Notes under the pieces: generated by a model | Database searches by the model: none | The model's input: the letters and a program-made list of their open reading frames with translations, nothing else | Told to the model about the DNA's origin: nothing | Program-made: the position numbers and the translations under genes | Assembly: GCA_030686995.1 (NCBI GenBank) | Contig: CM060698.1 | Location: 137,455,106-137,519,105, forward strand | DNA: 64,000 nucleotides | Origin: Artemisia argyi | Lineage: Eukaryota; Streptophyta; Magnoliopsida; Asterales; Asteraceae | Direction: 5' to 3' | Shown: piece after piece, positions 25,940 to 38,277 of the stretch | How positions within the stretch are numbered: position 1 is the first letter of the stretch | How the letters are laid out: the number at the start of each line of letters is the position of its first letter

Positions 25940-28254
25940 TTGTTTGTTTTTTAATGTACCTGTAATATAAAACAATTGAATGAAATATTCTGATACTGTT
26001 TACAAATTTGACAACATATAATTACTGATGTATACAATGTACCACTTTAAATAATTTGAAATTTTACAACAAACAACCACATTTTCATTTCTTAATTCAA
26101 CCTTCTACAACGAAGATCGCATATGTAACCGTAAAATATGCATATACCAAATGGCAAAGGTGTTATCTATGAGTAAAACTAGATAAAATAACTAGATGAT
26201 GTATTCTTGATAATCATAAACGTTAAATGCCATTGAAATCAGCATGTAAACCAATTATATAGTTTTTTATTTTTCGCAAACACATTGATCTTTTCAATCA
26301 ATGAAACTCACAATCACATTCGTGCGAGTTTACATAAGTTTGTTTTAGCTTACGGTGTTGTATTTATGTGATTAAGTTTGAAAGGTCGAATCAAGAGGTC
26401 CTTTTGGTAGAAATAGGAAGCAACATCTCTACCTTAGGTAGGGGTATGGTTGTCTACATCTAAACCTCCCCCATATACCGTGAAAGACGGTATTGGAACC
26501 CATAAACCGTGGAAGACGGTATTGGAAGTAGCTTTGTTATTGATTCAAAATAATTATTTTTGTAAAAAGAACATTCTACATACTGGAAATTAAACTAACA
26601 ACCCATCTTTCAATATTCTATCCAAAACAATTTTTTTTTTCACAAAATAAAACAAAAAATATTATTTTGATCAAATACAATAAGAATCTAATGATACAAT
26701 AAGAATCTAATCTAACAGATCATATCTGTTTCAAAACATGTATTACTCACTTATTTAATCTTTATGAAATAGAATACAATGTTTGATCAATAGATTACAA
26801 TTATTAAGTAATCTTATCATTAGCAAACATAACATATCATACAAGTAATGTTATAATTAGCAAAGTATTCCAAAAATATGAGATCAACAAGATATTCATA
26901 TTGCAAGTAGATTCGGATAATTTTTAGAAAAAAAATTTGGATATTCTAACCTTTTAATTTTTTGACGGTTCGTTGATATGACAACTGATAATCTGAGAGA
27001 CAAGCTAGTTATAGAGAGAAGTGAAAAGTTATTGATGGTAATGACAACATTTATGTAAAATATTTTTATTGTAAAATATTTATGTAATTATTAATTTTTT
27101 AAAAATAAATAGCGAATTAACTTTATTCGGGTCAAGCAAAAAATCGAACTGAACCAAATTAAAAAATTAACCAAACCGAACCAAATTAAAAAATCAAGCT
27201 GAATAAAAGAATTTGAATATGGTTAGGTTCGGTTTAACCAAACTAATTGAAACAAACTAACCAAACAAATTAATAACCGAACCTAATTATGGAAAAGTTT
27301 ATTTTGAAAAACATAAATAAAACTTTGAAGACATATTTTGAAAAAAGAAGAAAACGAAAACATGTAGTGTTCAAAGTGTCGTTGTTGTTTTAACAAACAT
27401 GAAACAGATGAAATGGTCTTGTGTTGGACTTGGTGTGGTCATAGAAATCAAACATGTATTTGAAGCGTATCATTTAATAAAATATCTTCAATATTATTCA
27501 CATTTTAAAAGTTTTGCGCTTTTTAAATATCGGCTTTCTAAAAATAATGAGCTTTGGAAAAGTTTATTAACATTAAAAATATGGGTTTTTTTTAATAAAA
27601 TTAATTTATTTTAAAATAAATAAAAAACATTTGAATAATGTTGAAGATATTTTATTTATAATATTTACTTAAAATAACTTTATTTATTAATTTAACAATT
27701 ACTGAAAATTTTAAACATACTTTAAATTTTTCTAAAGATTATTTAATTTTAAAAGAGTTAATCATAATCAAAACATGCTTGTTTGAATTAAAGCACACTA
27801 AGAAAAATGAAGCGTCTTTGAGAAGCTAAATATTACGACATAGTACGGATCAAACCGGACCGGACTGACCGAACCGAGGACCGAATTTGCCAAAAAGCTT
27901 AGACCGAGGACCGGAACGAATGTGGTTGGTCCGGTCGGTCCGGTCCATTAGGTCCATTTGCTCAGCCCTACTACGTACTATATATTAGAATATTCTTTTT
28001 TGCAATACAAATAATAACATATACTTAATTAATAAAAAAATAAATTTAATTTAAAAAAACTATTGATTAACTTTAATTTATATTAAAAAATATTATTTTA
28101 AGAGATTGATATTTTGATAAAACTCAAAAAGTCAAAACAATCAACAAAAAATCCCAATTTCATTCCACCTTCTTCATAGTATCAAAAAAATACCCTATAA
28201 AAAAAAATAAATAAATAAATAAATAAAAGCAACAACAACCACAACACTTCAAAA
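25940..28254. other. Intergenic AT-rich DNA, no gene seen
   Basis: No coding exon could be supported. It contains a near repeat of cgtg(a/g)aagacggtattgga (about 26478-26526), runs of accgaaccaaattaaaaaat-type text (27150-27270) and a GC-rich patch at 27848-27970 with alternating accgg and ccggtcggtccgg ending ctcagcccta. That wording I associate with ends of short non-autonomous DNA transposons in plants, but no second end was found. Confidence 0.5.
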
Positions 28255-29364
28255 ATGTCAGACAACATCCCGATTGAACTGCAAATGGAAATAATCAAAA
28301 AAGTTTATGAGGTTAAGATATTGATTGGATTCAAATTAGTTTCCAAACAATGGAAGTCTTTTATTGAGAGCTCTGACTTTGTGATTGGTCATAGCAACCG
28401 CCATCCACAGCCGCTTAGTTGTTCTATCATAGGCTACAGAGAAGATACTTCTTTTTTTAATGAAAAGTACGTTTTTTTTCTAGATGATGGTAAGAATGAA
28501 TCTCTTTTTAACGTTTCTGTGTCTAATGTTATTTCTAAAAACATTGAACAAAAATTTTCTATATCAAAAATTATTGGTGCAACTCATGGTTTAGTGTGTT
28601 TGTATGGTTTCCACAAAATGGTTATTTTTTCGAATCCTTCAATTCGAAAATCAATTGGTATTGTTGCTCCTTATACTGAAAGTAATATCTGTCCTACTTT
28701 AGCTTTTGGAATTCGCCCGGATACTTTAGATCCTATAGTACTGAAATTAACATATGCTAAGAATGCTATGTTTTGGGTTGTTGAAGTTTTTTCATTAAGT
28801 GCAGGTGTTTGGAACAATGTGAATCCAAATGCTAATTGTCCTCGAGAAACCATCAAATTTAATGACTCAACTTATGTTGTATTAGATAGATTTGTTTATT
28901 GGGTTGCATATGAATTGATTGTTGCTGATGATCGTGACTATAACAAAAACATGCTAATCTCATTTGATTTGATTACAAAAGAGTTCAAAGAGATACACTT
29001 ACCAGATAGCTTAACAAATGAAATATTTGAACCTTTCCTATTGACCGTTTGTAAACTAAGGGAGTCTCTTGTTGTGTGTGGATGCATTATGATTGATGGA
29101 GCGCTACAATGTGGTCTATGGATAATGCAAGATGATTTTTCTTTCAGAAAGCTGTACACTATTGATGCAAACATTTATAGAATATTGGGGTTTACAAAAA
29201 GTGGTGAAGCTATATTTGAACCTCGAGAAGACTATGGAAAATGTTCAACACTTCATGTTTACGACCCATGTTCACAACAAATCAAGAATCTTGGGATTAT
29301 TGGAGTAGAGGGTTCATTCATCATGGGCTTGTACAATGAATCGATTCTGCTAAATGATCAGTAA
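28255..29364 (+). CDS. F-box protein with F-box-associated domain, 369 aa
   Basis: A single exon, the usual structure for this plant family. Residues 4-38 form an F-box (IPIELQMEIIKKVYEVK, then FKLVSKQWKSFIES), which binds SKP1 in SCF ubiquitin ligases. The rest fits an F-box-associated (FBA) beta-propeller-like domain: IIGATHGLVCLYG, FSNPSIRKSIGI, LAFGIRPDTLDPIVLKL, VEVFSLSAGVWNN, ISFDLITKEFKEIHLP and VYDPCSQQIKNLGI are the characteristic blade motifs. Length matches the family norm (350-420 residues). No disabling change seen. The substrate cannot be told from sequence; members range from defence regulators to lineage-specific duplicates. The start follows an ACAACAACCACAACACTTC leader. Confidence 0.85.
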   Translation: MSDNIPIELQMEIIKKVYEVKILIGFKLVSKQWKSFIESSDFVIGHSNRHPQPLSCSIIGYREDTSFFNEKYVFFLDDGKNESLFNVSVSNVISKNIEQKFSISKIIGATHGLVCLYGFHKMVIFSNPSIRKSIGIVAPYTESNICPTLAFGIRPDTLDPIVLKLTYAKNAMFWVVEVFSLSAGVWNNVNPNANCPRETIKFNDSTYVVLDRFVYWVAYELIVADDRDYNKNMLISFDLITKEFKEIHLPDSLTNEIFEPFLLTVCKLRESLVVCGCIMIDGALQCGLWIMQDDFSFRKLYTIDANIYRILGFTKSGEAIFEPREDYGKCSTLHVYDPCSQQIKNLGIIGVEGSFIMGLYNESILLNDQ

Positions 29365-29430
29365 GAATCATAAAAATATATTATGAAAAATAGGTATTGT
29401 TAAATATCTTTTATTTAATTTTTGGTTCTA

Positions 29431-29838
29431 TTACTTGATGTAAGTTACTTGATGTAAGTTAAATGAATTATGATTTGTGAAAATCAAAGAGCATATAAAT
29501 TCATTTTCTTTGTATTTTCCCAAACAAATTGCACAAACCCAGTCAATCTTGTAAAGCAACATTATTCTTTCACTTACTATGGATCTCGTAGAAAAATTAG
29601 ATGAGCCAATATTCTTAGTTTCTTCTTGAAAACGAACTATTTCTTGTTGTTCAAGTTGTAATACATCTTCATAAGACCTCTCAATAATCAAATTGACTAA
29701 AAAAGAGAGTATATCCGGCATACGTTCAACAAATTGCTACAAATGATTTCTGTTAGAAGATGATATATGTAAATTTTGAAATTAATGAACAAAAACGTAT
29801 GGAGCTACCTGACTAAATGGAATAAAACAATTACTCAT
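29431..29838 (-). CDS. Small two-exon gene, 111 aa, unknown
   Basis: Exon 1 (29838-29809, MSNCFIPFSQ) and exon 2 (29736-29431) join across a 72-bp GT-AG intron in frame. The protein is helical with a short cysteine pair near the end (WVCAICLGKYKENEF) that resembles the first half of a RING finger, but the second half is missing. It is tail-to-tail with the F-box gene, 66 bp apart. A copy of repeat R begins just upstream of its start, and the sequence containing its ATG is duplicated beyond R. It may be a fragment of a larger protein. Confidence 0.4.
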
Positions 29839-29850
29839 CTTTATTTAAAA

Positions 29851-30477
29851 AATTTATAAAGAATTATAAATGTAATTTTATTTTGGTATGTAACTCAGAT
29901 ACATTAAATTATTAGTGTTTTTCAGGATCTCATTCAGCATCATATGATGATATGATGTATAAACATTTTATTTTAATGTTCATGGTGTAATCTGATATAA
30001 ATTTGTTCACTTACTTTAAAGTACTCAGAAACTAGTAAATAACAATAAACTTTTTATGGTTTCAGATGATGGTTTCAGTTTGTAAATTACAAATGCTGAA
30101 TAGAAAATATCAAACAAACCAAAATATGGTTTAATATGCTGGGTTTAGTTTGTGGATTACACATACTGGTTTAAGTTTACCCATTAGAGTTTATAGTATA
30201 ATCTGAAATAAGATAGCTGTAATCCATAAATTTTCAGCGGAGAGAGATTTATGAAGTTTCATTATTCTTTATTTTCTTTCAGCAGAAAGATTTTGTAATT
30301 TTTTTCAGCATACTCATTATTATTTTATAGTGGAGTATTTAAGATGTATTTTATTGTTTAATAGTGTTTCAGAGATTTGATGGATGTGATGTTTAGGGGA
30401 AGTGTGTACGCCGCCTGTTTGCTTACTTGACCCCTACTTTTTATTTATTTATTTATTATTATTATTTTTTTTAATTT
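29851..30477 (+). repeat. Repeat R, copy D, flanked by 22-bp direct repeats
   Basis: Homology to copy C begins with gtaattttattttggtatg and runs to the gtacgccgcctgtttg core and the poly-T edge shared with copy A. The 22 bases at 29829-29850 (containing ttactcatctttatttaaaa) recur at 30478-30499, bracketing the repeat. The duplicated bases include the start codon region of the minus-strand gene 29431-29838. Confidence 0.75.
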
Positions 30478-30513
30478 AATTACTCATCTTTATTTAAAAT
30501 AGGTTTAATACGA

Positions 30514-30518
<5 letters not shown>

Positions 30519-30587
<69 letters not shown>
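30519..30587. repeat. (TA)n microsatellite
   Basis: About 34 TA units. From 30600 to 30860 the DNA is made of degenerate copies of aatatcgtaatacctaccata, the same family as the array at 33.8-35.0 kb. Confidence 0.95.
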
Positions 30588-30591
<4 letters not shown>

Positions 30592-32415
30592 ATGTCAAAC
30601 AAATAACGGCCACGTGTAAAGAACACAAATGTCTAATAGTAGTAAATATTAAATATCACAATACAAATTTTAAATTAATATCGTAATACCTATCAGAATA
30701 CGAAGTTACAAACCTTAAATAATAACTATCGTAATACCTACCATAAAAGAGATATTAATATCGGAATAACAATTTATATCGGAATAACAAATTATACAGT
30801 ATAATAATAATTAAATCAGAAGAACAATTTATATAATAATAACTATGTAGATATGCTTATGTAATAAATAACAACTTTAATAAAAAAAATCTGTAATTCA
30901 GAACAATAAAATTAAATAACATAAATTACTTTCAATTATTCAAAATTATCAATCAATATCCTCCTCAGAATTAAAATTATAAACACCATCATCCTCCTGA
31001 GAGTTAGCTTTACTTGATTGTCCCTTACTTTTCCTCCCTTTTCGATTCGCCTTCTTAATGCCTTTCTTAGGAGCCAGTTTTTTCCTATTTGGATTGTTGG
31101 GACAATTCCTGAAATCATGATCTGTTTTTGTTTTACAGATTCTGCAATTTCTCAAATTTTTTCCACCTTCTTTTGCAGATTTAATTCTGACATCATTATT
31201 AGAAGGTTTATACGTATGACCACTAATTCCACCTTTGTTTTTCCCAAAATCAGGAGGAAGAACTTCAAGAACATCAGGTTTAGGAACTCCAATCATAGAT
31301 GATATACTTTGTTGTTTACTTGCTGAAGTCTGAGGCACATTTGATGATTCTAAACCGGATTCATAAATACTCAATTGATCAAGAAATTGACTTAGTTTAT
31401 CTTCATCGTATCCACATTGATTGATTATAGCATTCACTTTTGAATAAATATTCGAAATACAAGAACCAGAAGATCCACTAGATTTATATGAAGAACCAAT
31501 TGGAGGTAAAACAACAGCTTCTTTTCTCCAACGCCTTAACAGATATTGCTTTGGAATCTTCTTAACACCATTTGCTCTAAGAGTATAAAAGGCATGACGA
31601 CATAACAAACCACGTCTTTCAAAATGCAGGCAACTGCATTTAACAGAATGAGTATCTTCATAATAGTCAACCTGAAGAAAAAAAAGTAAATAAAAAAATA
31701 TATAAAATATTTTTAACAGAACGAGTTTCTTGATAATATTTATTAAATTAAAAAAATTGAAATCTAATACCTTAAACTCTCCAAACCACTCTTTATCAGT
31801 GTCTTTAACATAACCCAAATTTCTCGTAGAACCAGTACAAGATTCTACAGAAGCAACGATCTCAATCTGAATAACATAGAATGCCTCAAGAGTGTAAAAA
31901 TCTGCAGCTTGTGCTTCAACTAATTGTCTGGTTTTCAATGATGGCTTACCAGTTCTTGTATTATTATCAAGAACACGTTGAATATTTCTTTGCTGATCTA
32001 AAGCACTTTCATAACGAAAAAGAAAATGAACTAGAGTAGAACTCCAATTAGAATTATGACCAAAAAAATAGTTTTCACTTTCAGATCTTGACGTAGTTTT
32101 CATTAAACCACTCATTGGAATATCTCTAAAATAAGCAGGAATCCAACTCTCTTTAATATTAAACATATCATTTAACCATTTATGCTCATCTAAATGATAT
32201 TCAGCCAATAAAGAATTCCATTTTTCAACAAATTCATCAGGTTCGTCGCTTTCCCTCCATACAATACGACATAGACGCTTTTTGAATCCTTCTTCTTCAC
32301 ATATTTCAGAACCAATCTACAAAAAAAATAAAAGGAAAAAAATTTATATAAAAAATAATTGTTTAATATTAAAAATAATTCTTACAATATATATGTATAT
32401 ATGTATAAAAAAAAG

Positions 32416-32418
<3 letters not shown>

Positions 32419-32457
<39 letters not shown>
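32419..32457. repeat. (TA)n microsatellite in an intron
   Basis: About 19 TA units within the intron 32317-32468 of the FAR1-type gene. Confidence 0.9.
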
Positions 32458-32461
<4 letters not shown>

Positions 32462-33849
32462 TCTATACCTTTGTAGGAAGTTTATTCATTATATGCCACA
32501 TACAAAGACGATGTTTAGCAGTCTTAAAAATATTAGGTATTGCAATTAACATTGAAGGATCTTGATCTGTTAAAACAAGATACGGCTCCTTAGTATAATA
32601 TTTAACAAAAGCTTGTAGTAGCCACTCATATGAAACAACATCTTCTTTCGAAAGCAAACCAGCACCGAATATTACACATTTTTGATGATTATCAACACCC
32701 GTAAAAGGAACAAACACCATATTGTACCTACAAAAAAAATATACATATATAAATATATATATTTAAAAAAAAAAAAACTTATATATTAGTTTTGAACGTA
32801 GCATCGAAAGACAGAACATCACCAAAAGCTTCATAATTCCTTTTACTTGTATCATCAGACCAAAACAAACAACTTAATTGACCCGCAGTATTAGTCTTAA
32901 ACTCAAATGAAAAATTTTCATCTCTTTCCTTTAAAACACTAAACTTATCAATTATCATTTGGGCATCATATTTACCAATATAATTGTAAATATCATGACT
33001 CATATTCTTGAAATCAATCTTTGTTACACCAACTTTCTCATATCCACCCAAAAGCTCAGCAATAAAATTGAACGACATACAAGGACCAATGTTCAAATTT
33101 GAAGCTTTAATAGCAAAATATTGATGCGCCAAACTCATAGACCTGTGAGACTTTTGCAAATGTCTATCTTCAGAAGTAAAAAAACCATGATTGTGCTCTT
33201 CCACAAAGTTTTTAACTTTATACTGTTCACCAGATTTAACAATATAATGTCTAGCTTTGCAATTTGTCCTAAAATCAAATCTTTTTCTCTTAACGGACTT
33301 AGCGTTACAATCTTTTTTTAAACTATCAAATTCTTCAACTTTAACTTTTTTAATCCTTTATTTACTGCAAAGAAATTCCTTATTAAGAATAACACCTCCT
33401 GCTTTACTTTCATGCCCTCTACGAACAATAAAACCAGCTTCATCAGCATAATTTTTGTACACCCTGTAAGCATCTTCAACACTATTAAACAAACTACCTT
33501 CTGCTGGAACAACTGCTTTAACAACAACAGGTTTAATTAACTTTGTAGTTAAGCTAAAAAAATCTGGCGAATTTACTTCCTCATTGTCTTCTAAATTATC
33601 ATCAGGAGATAAATTTACAGCTTCAACAACATCATTACTTGCAGAATTCTGCATCATAGAATTACCTAAAAAAAATAAAGTCAAAAAGTGACTTGATAAT
33701 AAAATAATATTAAACTATTAAGTAAAAAAAGTATAACAGTTCATACAACTTATAACTATAATAATATCAAAATTGATCTAACAATTCCATATCACAGTAC
33801 ATCCAGTTAATACATACAGTACTATATAACAATATAAATGCCACAAATC

Positions 33850-34975
33850 AATTGCACAATTGACTCATAATAACTATTAAATATCACAATACCATTTATA
33901 TATAAATATCGTAATACCTATCAGAATACAAACCATACATCTCAAATATCATAAAATACCAACAATAAAAGAGATATTAATATTAATATATATATTTGTT
34001 ATGTAAAACAAATAACACCCAACAGTAAAGTATACAAAAACTCATAATAAACAATAAATATCACAATAGCATTTAAAAATTAATATCGTAATACCTACCA
34101 TAAAAGAAATAATAATATAAGAATAAAATTCAAAAATGCAGAATAACAAAACGACATTAATATATAAATTTGTTATGTCAAACAGATAAAGGCCACGTGT
34201 CAAAAACAAATTTCTCTACAATAAAAACAATTAATATCACAATACCATACATATATTTTAATATCGTAATACATATCATATACGATACTTATATTTAAAT
34301 ATCGTAATACATATCATATAAGAAAAATAATATCACAATACCAAACTTATATTTTAATATCGTAATGCATATCATATAAGAAAAACAATATCAAAATACC
34401 ATTCTTATATATTAATATCGTAATACATATCATATAACAAAACAATATCACAATATAATACTTATATTTTAATATCGTAATACATATCATACTTATATTT
34501 TAATATCGTAATACATATCATATAACAAAACAATATCACAATACAATACTTATATTTTAATATCGTAATACATATCATACTTATATTTTAATATCGTAAT
34601 ATATATCATATAACAAAACAATATCACAATACAATACTTATATTTTTATATATCGTAATACATATCATATAACAAAAACAATATTCACAATAGATTAATA
34701 TCACAATACCATACTTATATTTTAATATCGTAATACATATCATATAACAAAACAATATCACAATACAATACTTATATTTTAATATCGTAATACATATCAT
34801 ACTTATATTTTAATATCGTAATATATATCATATAACAAAACAATATCACAATACAATACTTATATTTTTATATATCGTAATACATATCATATAACAAAAA
34901 CAATATTCACAATAGATTAATATCACAATACCATACTTATATTTTAATATCGTAATAAAAATTATATATTAATAT
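33850..34975 (-). repeat. Tandem array of aatatcgtaatacatatcat units
   Basis: Degenerate units combine aatatcgtaata, acatatcatataacaaaa, caatatcacaatac and acttatatttt. A higher-order copy of 222 bp appears twice almost unchanged (about 34531-34752 and 34753-34960). The array fills most of the 1.4-kb first intron (33666-35094) of the FAR1-type gene. Related words occur at 30.6-30.9 kb and, inverted, at 18.3-18.5 kb. Confidence 0.9.
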
Positions 34976-35168
34976 CAAAATACCATTATTATATATTAAT
35001 GTCACAATATCTACCACATAAAGAAATCAATTTGAAAATGCAGAATAAGAATCTGAAAATGCAGAATATCAAGAAGATAGCTTATAAAAAATACCTTCAA
35101 CACGGTTTTTTGATAAAAAAATGATCCGATAGATCAGGACCAATACCAGAATACTGATCAGGTAAATC

Positions 35169-36597
35169 TTTTTTGGGTAAAAGGGTTAAATCACCCTGGT
35201 AAAATATATTACACCAAAAAACATTGAAGTACAATGGATGAGGGTGTATCCCTCATCTCAGTCCCGTAGAACACTTACATGCCAAACAACTAACAAAAGA
35301 ACAAAAACCAACTATATAAGAATGACATACCATTCTTATAACTTACAAGATGAACCTACCATAATGACAAATAAATAAAAATTACACTACAACTCAAGGA
35401 CATACTTGAGCCTTCTAATCACTATAGCAGTCCATCTACTTCCATGGAGAATTCTCCAACATGCCAAATCAAACCAATTGCTACTTCAAAATATCAAGCA
35501 TGAGCAAGCCCTTAAAACCATGCAGCAAATCAGCAAAGAATATGTTATGATCACCTACTTCAAGACAGCAACTCCATGAGTAAGGTCATCATACAACGAA
35601 TCTAGGGTGACAAACCCTAACTTCCATGTGCCACCAGCACAACAAACAATATGGCAGGAGTAGAGTACCAATACGTTGTCAAAAGCAACTAAAATCAGAA
35701 TGCAAATCCATAGTACTCTAATCTACCAATAGGCTCCAACTTTGACATAAATCAACCCCAACCAAACTCCAAACAGCATCAGCAACTCATCATACCAGAT
35801 TGGGACAGAAATACGAACAAGGAACAACTAATAGGGTGTAACACACCCTAACGTCCATGAATAACCAAGAAAACAACTTGAAGATAAAACCCATGAATCA
35901 ATCAGCAACATACATAACTTGAGCACCCCTTCCATGGAATTTCATCACGTACATAGAGTTTATAATAAACCCTAACCTCCAATGATAGAATCAACACCAA
36001 TCTCTCTCTTAAAACCCACGAATAATAAACAAACAGCAACAAGACCAGATGCACTTATACGAACCATTAAAACCCTAATAAGGGTTACTTGCAATGAGAA
36101 GGTAAACCAAACACAAAGTTTAGTTATAGCATTAACGAGTAGAACACAAACCCTAACCCGGTTAGATAATAACAATTGAAGCTTCAATCCCATCCAAAAC
36201 AGCAGCGATCAAAAGATATAGCAATAATGAATCACAACACAAACCCAATAAGAGAAGGTCGGCTGCCCACAAACCCTAACAAAATCGATTTAAGGTAAAC
36301 CAAAAATCGTTAACAATGATAAAGTAAGGGATAAAATCAAACCATAATCGACCTTATATAATAATAGTCAATCAAAACCGACTATAGAATGGATAACAAT
36401 AAGGATCGACTAGAAAACCTAAAAGTCGGCCATAATCCCTAGAGAATCGATTTTCACAAAACTTTACCAAAACTTAGATCCAAGCAACGATTAGAGTTAA
36501 ACTAATGATAAACCAATGTTTAATCACTAGAATAAACAATTCGATCCAATAAATCAAAGGATTGGAACAGATTTATGAAAGTCGATTATAAGATTTA
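35169..36597 (-). mobile_element. LINE-type retroposon with 14-bp target duplications
   Basis: The 14 bases tgatcaggtaaatc occur at 35155-35168 and again at 36598-36611, immediately bracketing this 1,429-bp segment. The plus strand begins with a T run (ttttttgggtaaaaggg), i.e. an A-rich 3' end on the minus strand, and the adjoining text matches the style of plant L1 tails. No reverse transcriptase or endonuclease ORF is present, so it is a 5'-truncated or non-autonomous copy. It interrupts exon 1 of the FAR1-type transposase six codons after the start. Confidence 0.8.
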
Positions 36598-36863
36598 TGA
36601 TCAGGTAAATCCATTCGATAATAAAAATTAAATAAATATAGTTGCAAAAAATAAGGAAAGAAAATATTCAAATAATAATAAAAAAGATAAGGAGATATCA
36701 ACGGGCGAAGATTTGACCCGTATTTTCTAAATATAATAATTACGAGAATGCCACTCCGTGTTATATAATCATATCTAATCACAGCCGCTGATGGGAAAAG
36801 ATCAACGGTCCATACGCATCCGTACGTCCGCACTAAAAAGTACAATCCGCACGTGATCCTTTG

Positions 36864-36865
<2 letters not shown>

Positions 36866-36918
<53 letters not shown>
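36866..36918. repeat. (TA)n microsatellite upstream of FAR1-type gene
   Basis: About 26 TA units 250 bp upstream of the ATG at 36614. A cacgtg E/G-box core lies beside it (36849-36854). Between 36920 and 38270 I see no gene. Confidence 0.9.
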
Positions 36919-36920
<2 letters not shown>

Positions 36921-38277
36921 AGCAACTTTCATCCACACCTAAGATTCCCCTTTTTATTTATTTATTTATTTATTTGGGTAAAGAGTAACACTCCTTGTTT
37001 CATAAAGGCAACAAAATTGCAATCAACAAACTATGAGGTAGAATTAACCACTTGGGCAGATCTTAAAGTGTGTTCTTGAGTTACAAACTAAGAAAGGAAA
37101 GGAAACATAATAATTTTTTTGTGTTCTAAAGCTAAATGGCTTTCTCATCTGATTTTTAAAATAACAAATCACATGTGATTTTTTACAGCGTAAATTTCAA
37201 TGCTCCCGAAAAAATAGACAAAAAAAATAAAATAAAAAAATAAGGCAAAATTGCATATATATCCCTCCTAAAAATGTTTTAATTCTCGTCGGGATAGTAT
37301 GATTTGTTTCGCGTAATGATTAATGGTTTATGAAATATTTAATTTTAAAAAGAATGATGAATGTGAGTTTTGTTGATTTGATAAATATTTATCAGGATTT
37401 ATGAATTTAATCTTTAAAAGATTTATGATTCGTGTTGAACTTTTTTCTTATCGATAAAAGGCAAATATAAGCAAACAAAGAAGACTAATAAGTAATAAAC
37501 TTTTTTCATATGCGATTAAAAGATGTTTAAGGAGTAGAACTATAGTACTTTATAAACATATTATCCCTCCTATGAATCCAGCAATATACTTAACAATCTT
37601 GAGGTTTGTTCATCAATTCGAGTAATGATGAAGGGAATTAGTACGTGGATTATATCATTAAAAATTGTCATACAAGAAAATATAAGCAAGCAATATATTA
37701 ACTAAAAAAATGGATCGTAACAAGAAAGCAAATATAATATGTGTGCAAACTAACATTTAAAAGAAAATACATGTGAGATTTCTTTCTTTGTTGATCCTTA
37801 ATTTCCTTCGTAAAGACAGGTGTTCAACCTTTGATAGATAGATGTGTAAGTTGTGAAGAAAAATAAGTTTAAGAGACAACCTATATATATATATAAGAAC
37901 ACCACATTATTTTAGACCACCTACACGACAAACCAATTTATATAAATATTACTTTTTCATATTTGATAGTGATACCACAGACCCACACGGTTATTACCTT
38001 TATAACGATTGGTGGTGTCAAAAAAAAAATAAAAAATAAAAAATAAAATAAAATGTCTAAAGTGATCCTGACACTTAAATTTACTTGAAATTTAACCACA
38101 TGCATAATCATTCAATATCAATCACATCCGTCTGATCTGGCAAAGATAAGCCCATTGATGTTTGTAACACAACGAGCCAAAATTGGTGTGAATGTTCCAG
38201 CTCTTATCATGGCTAGGAGGCTAGCATAGAACATTGAGCAACATATTTATAGAATTATAGTCAAACTCATGTACTAA

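Larger units (their letters stand above)
30949..36614 (-). pseudogene. FAR1/FHY3-type MULE transposase, inactivated
   Basis: Predicted exons: exon 1 36614-36598 continuing at 35168-35095 (split by an insertion), exon 2 from 33665 to about 32790, 32727-32469, 32316-31771 and 31671-30949. The order is that of FAR1-related proteins: an N-terminal FAR1 zinc-binding domain (YADEAGFIVRRGHES, then RTNCKARHYI and VEEHNHGF), a MULE transposase core (SFDATFKTN, VLTDQDPSMLIAI, HRLCMWHIM, WIPAYFRD), a SWIM zinc finger (VKCSCLHFERRGLLCRHAF) and a C-terminal CxxC-type basic tail (NCRICKTKTDHDFRNC). Lesions: a LINE-type insertion six codons after the ATG, one extra T in the exon 1 T tract, TAA at 33360-33358, and no frame-preserving GT donor at about 32790. 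Host relatives are light-signalling transcription factors, but the repeat context points to a transposon copy. Confidence 0.75.

Noticed and set aside
27840..27970. GC-rich ccgg patch as a CpG-type promoter or satellite
   Set aside because: Only one short block with no tandem period and no gene start nearby; more like one end of a degraded short transposon.
29431..29736. RING-finger ubiquitin ligase
   Set aside because: Only one Cys pair (CAIC) is present; the remaining zinc ligands are missing.
33850..34975. Regularly repeated array resembling a CRISPR array
   Set aside because: Units are degenerate, AT-rich and without unique spacers, and lie in an intron of a plant transposase gene.
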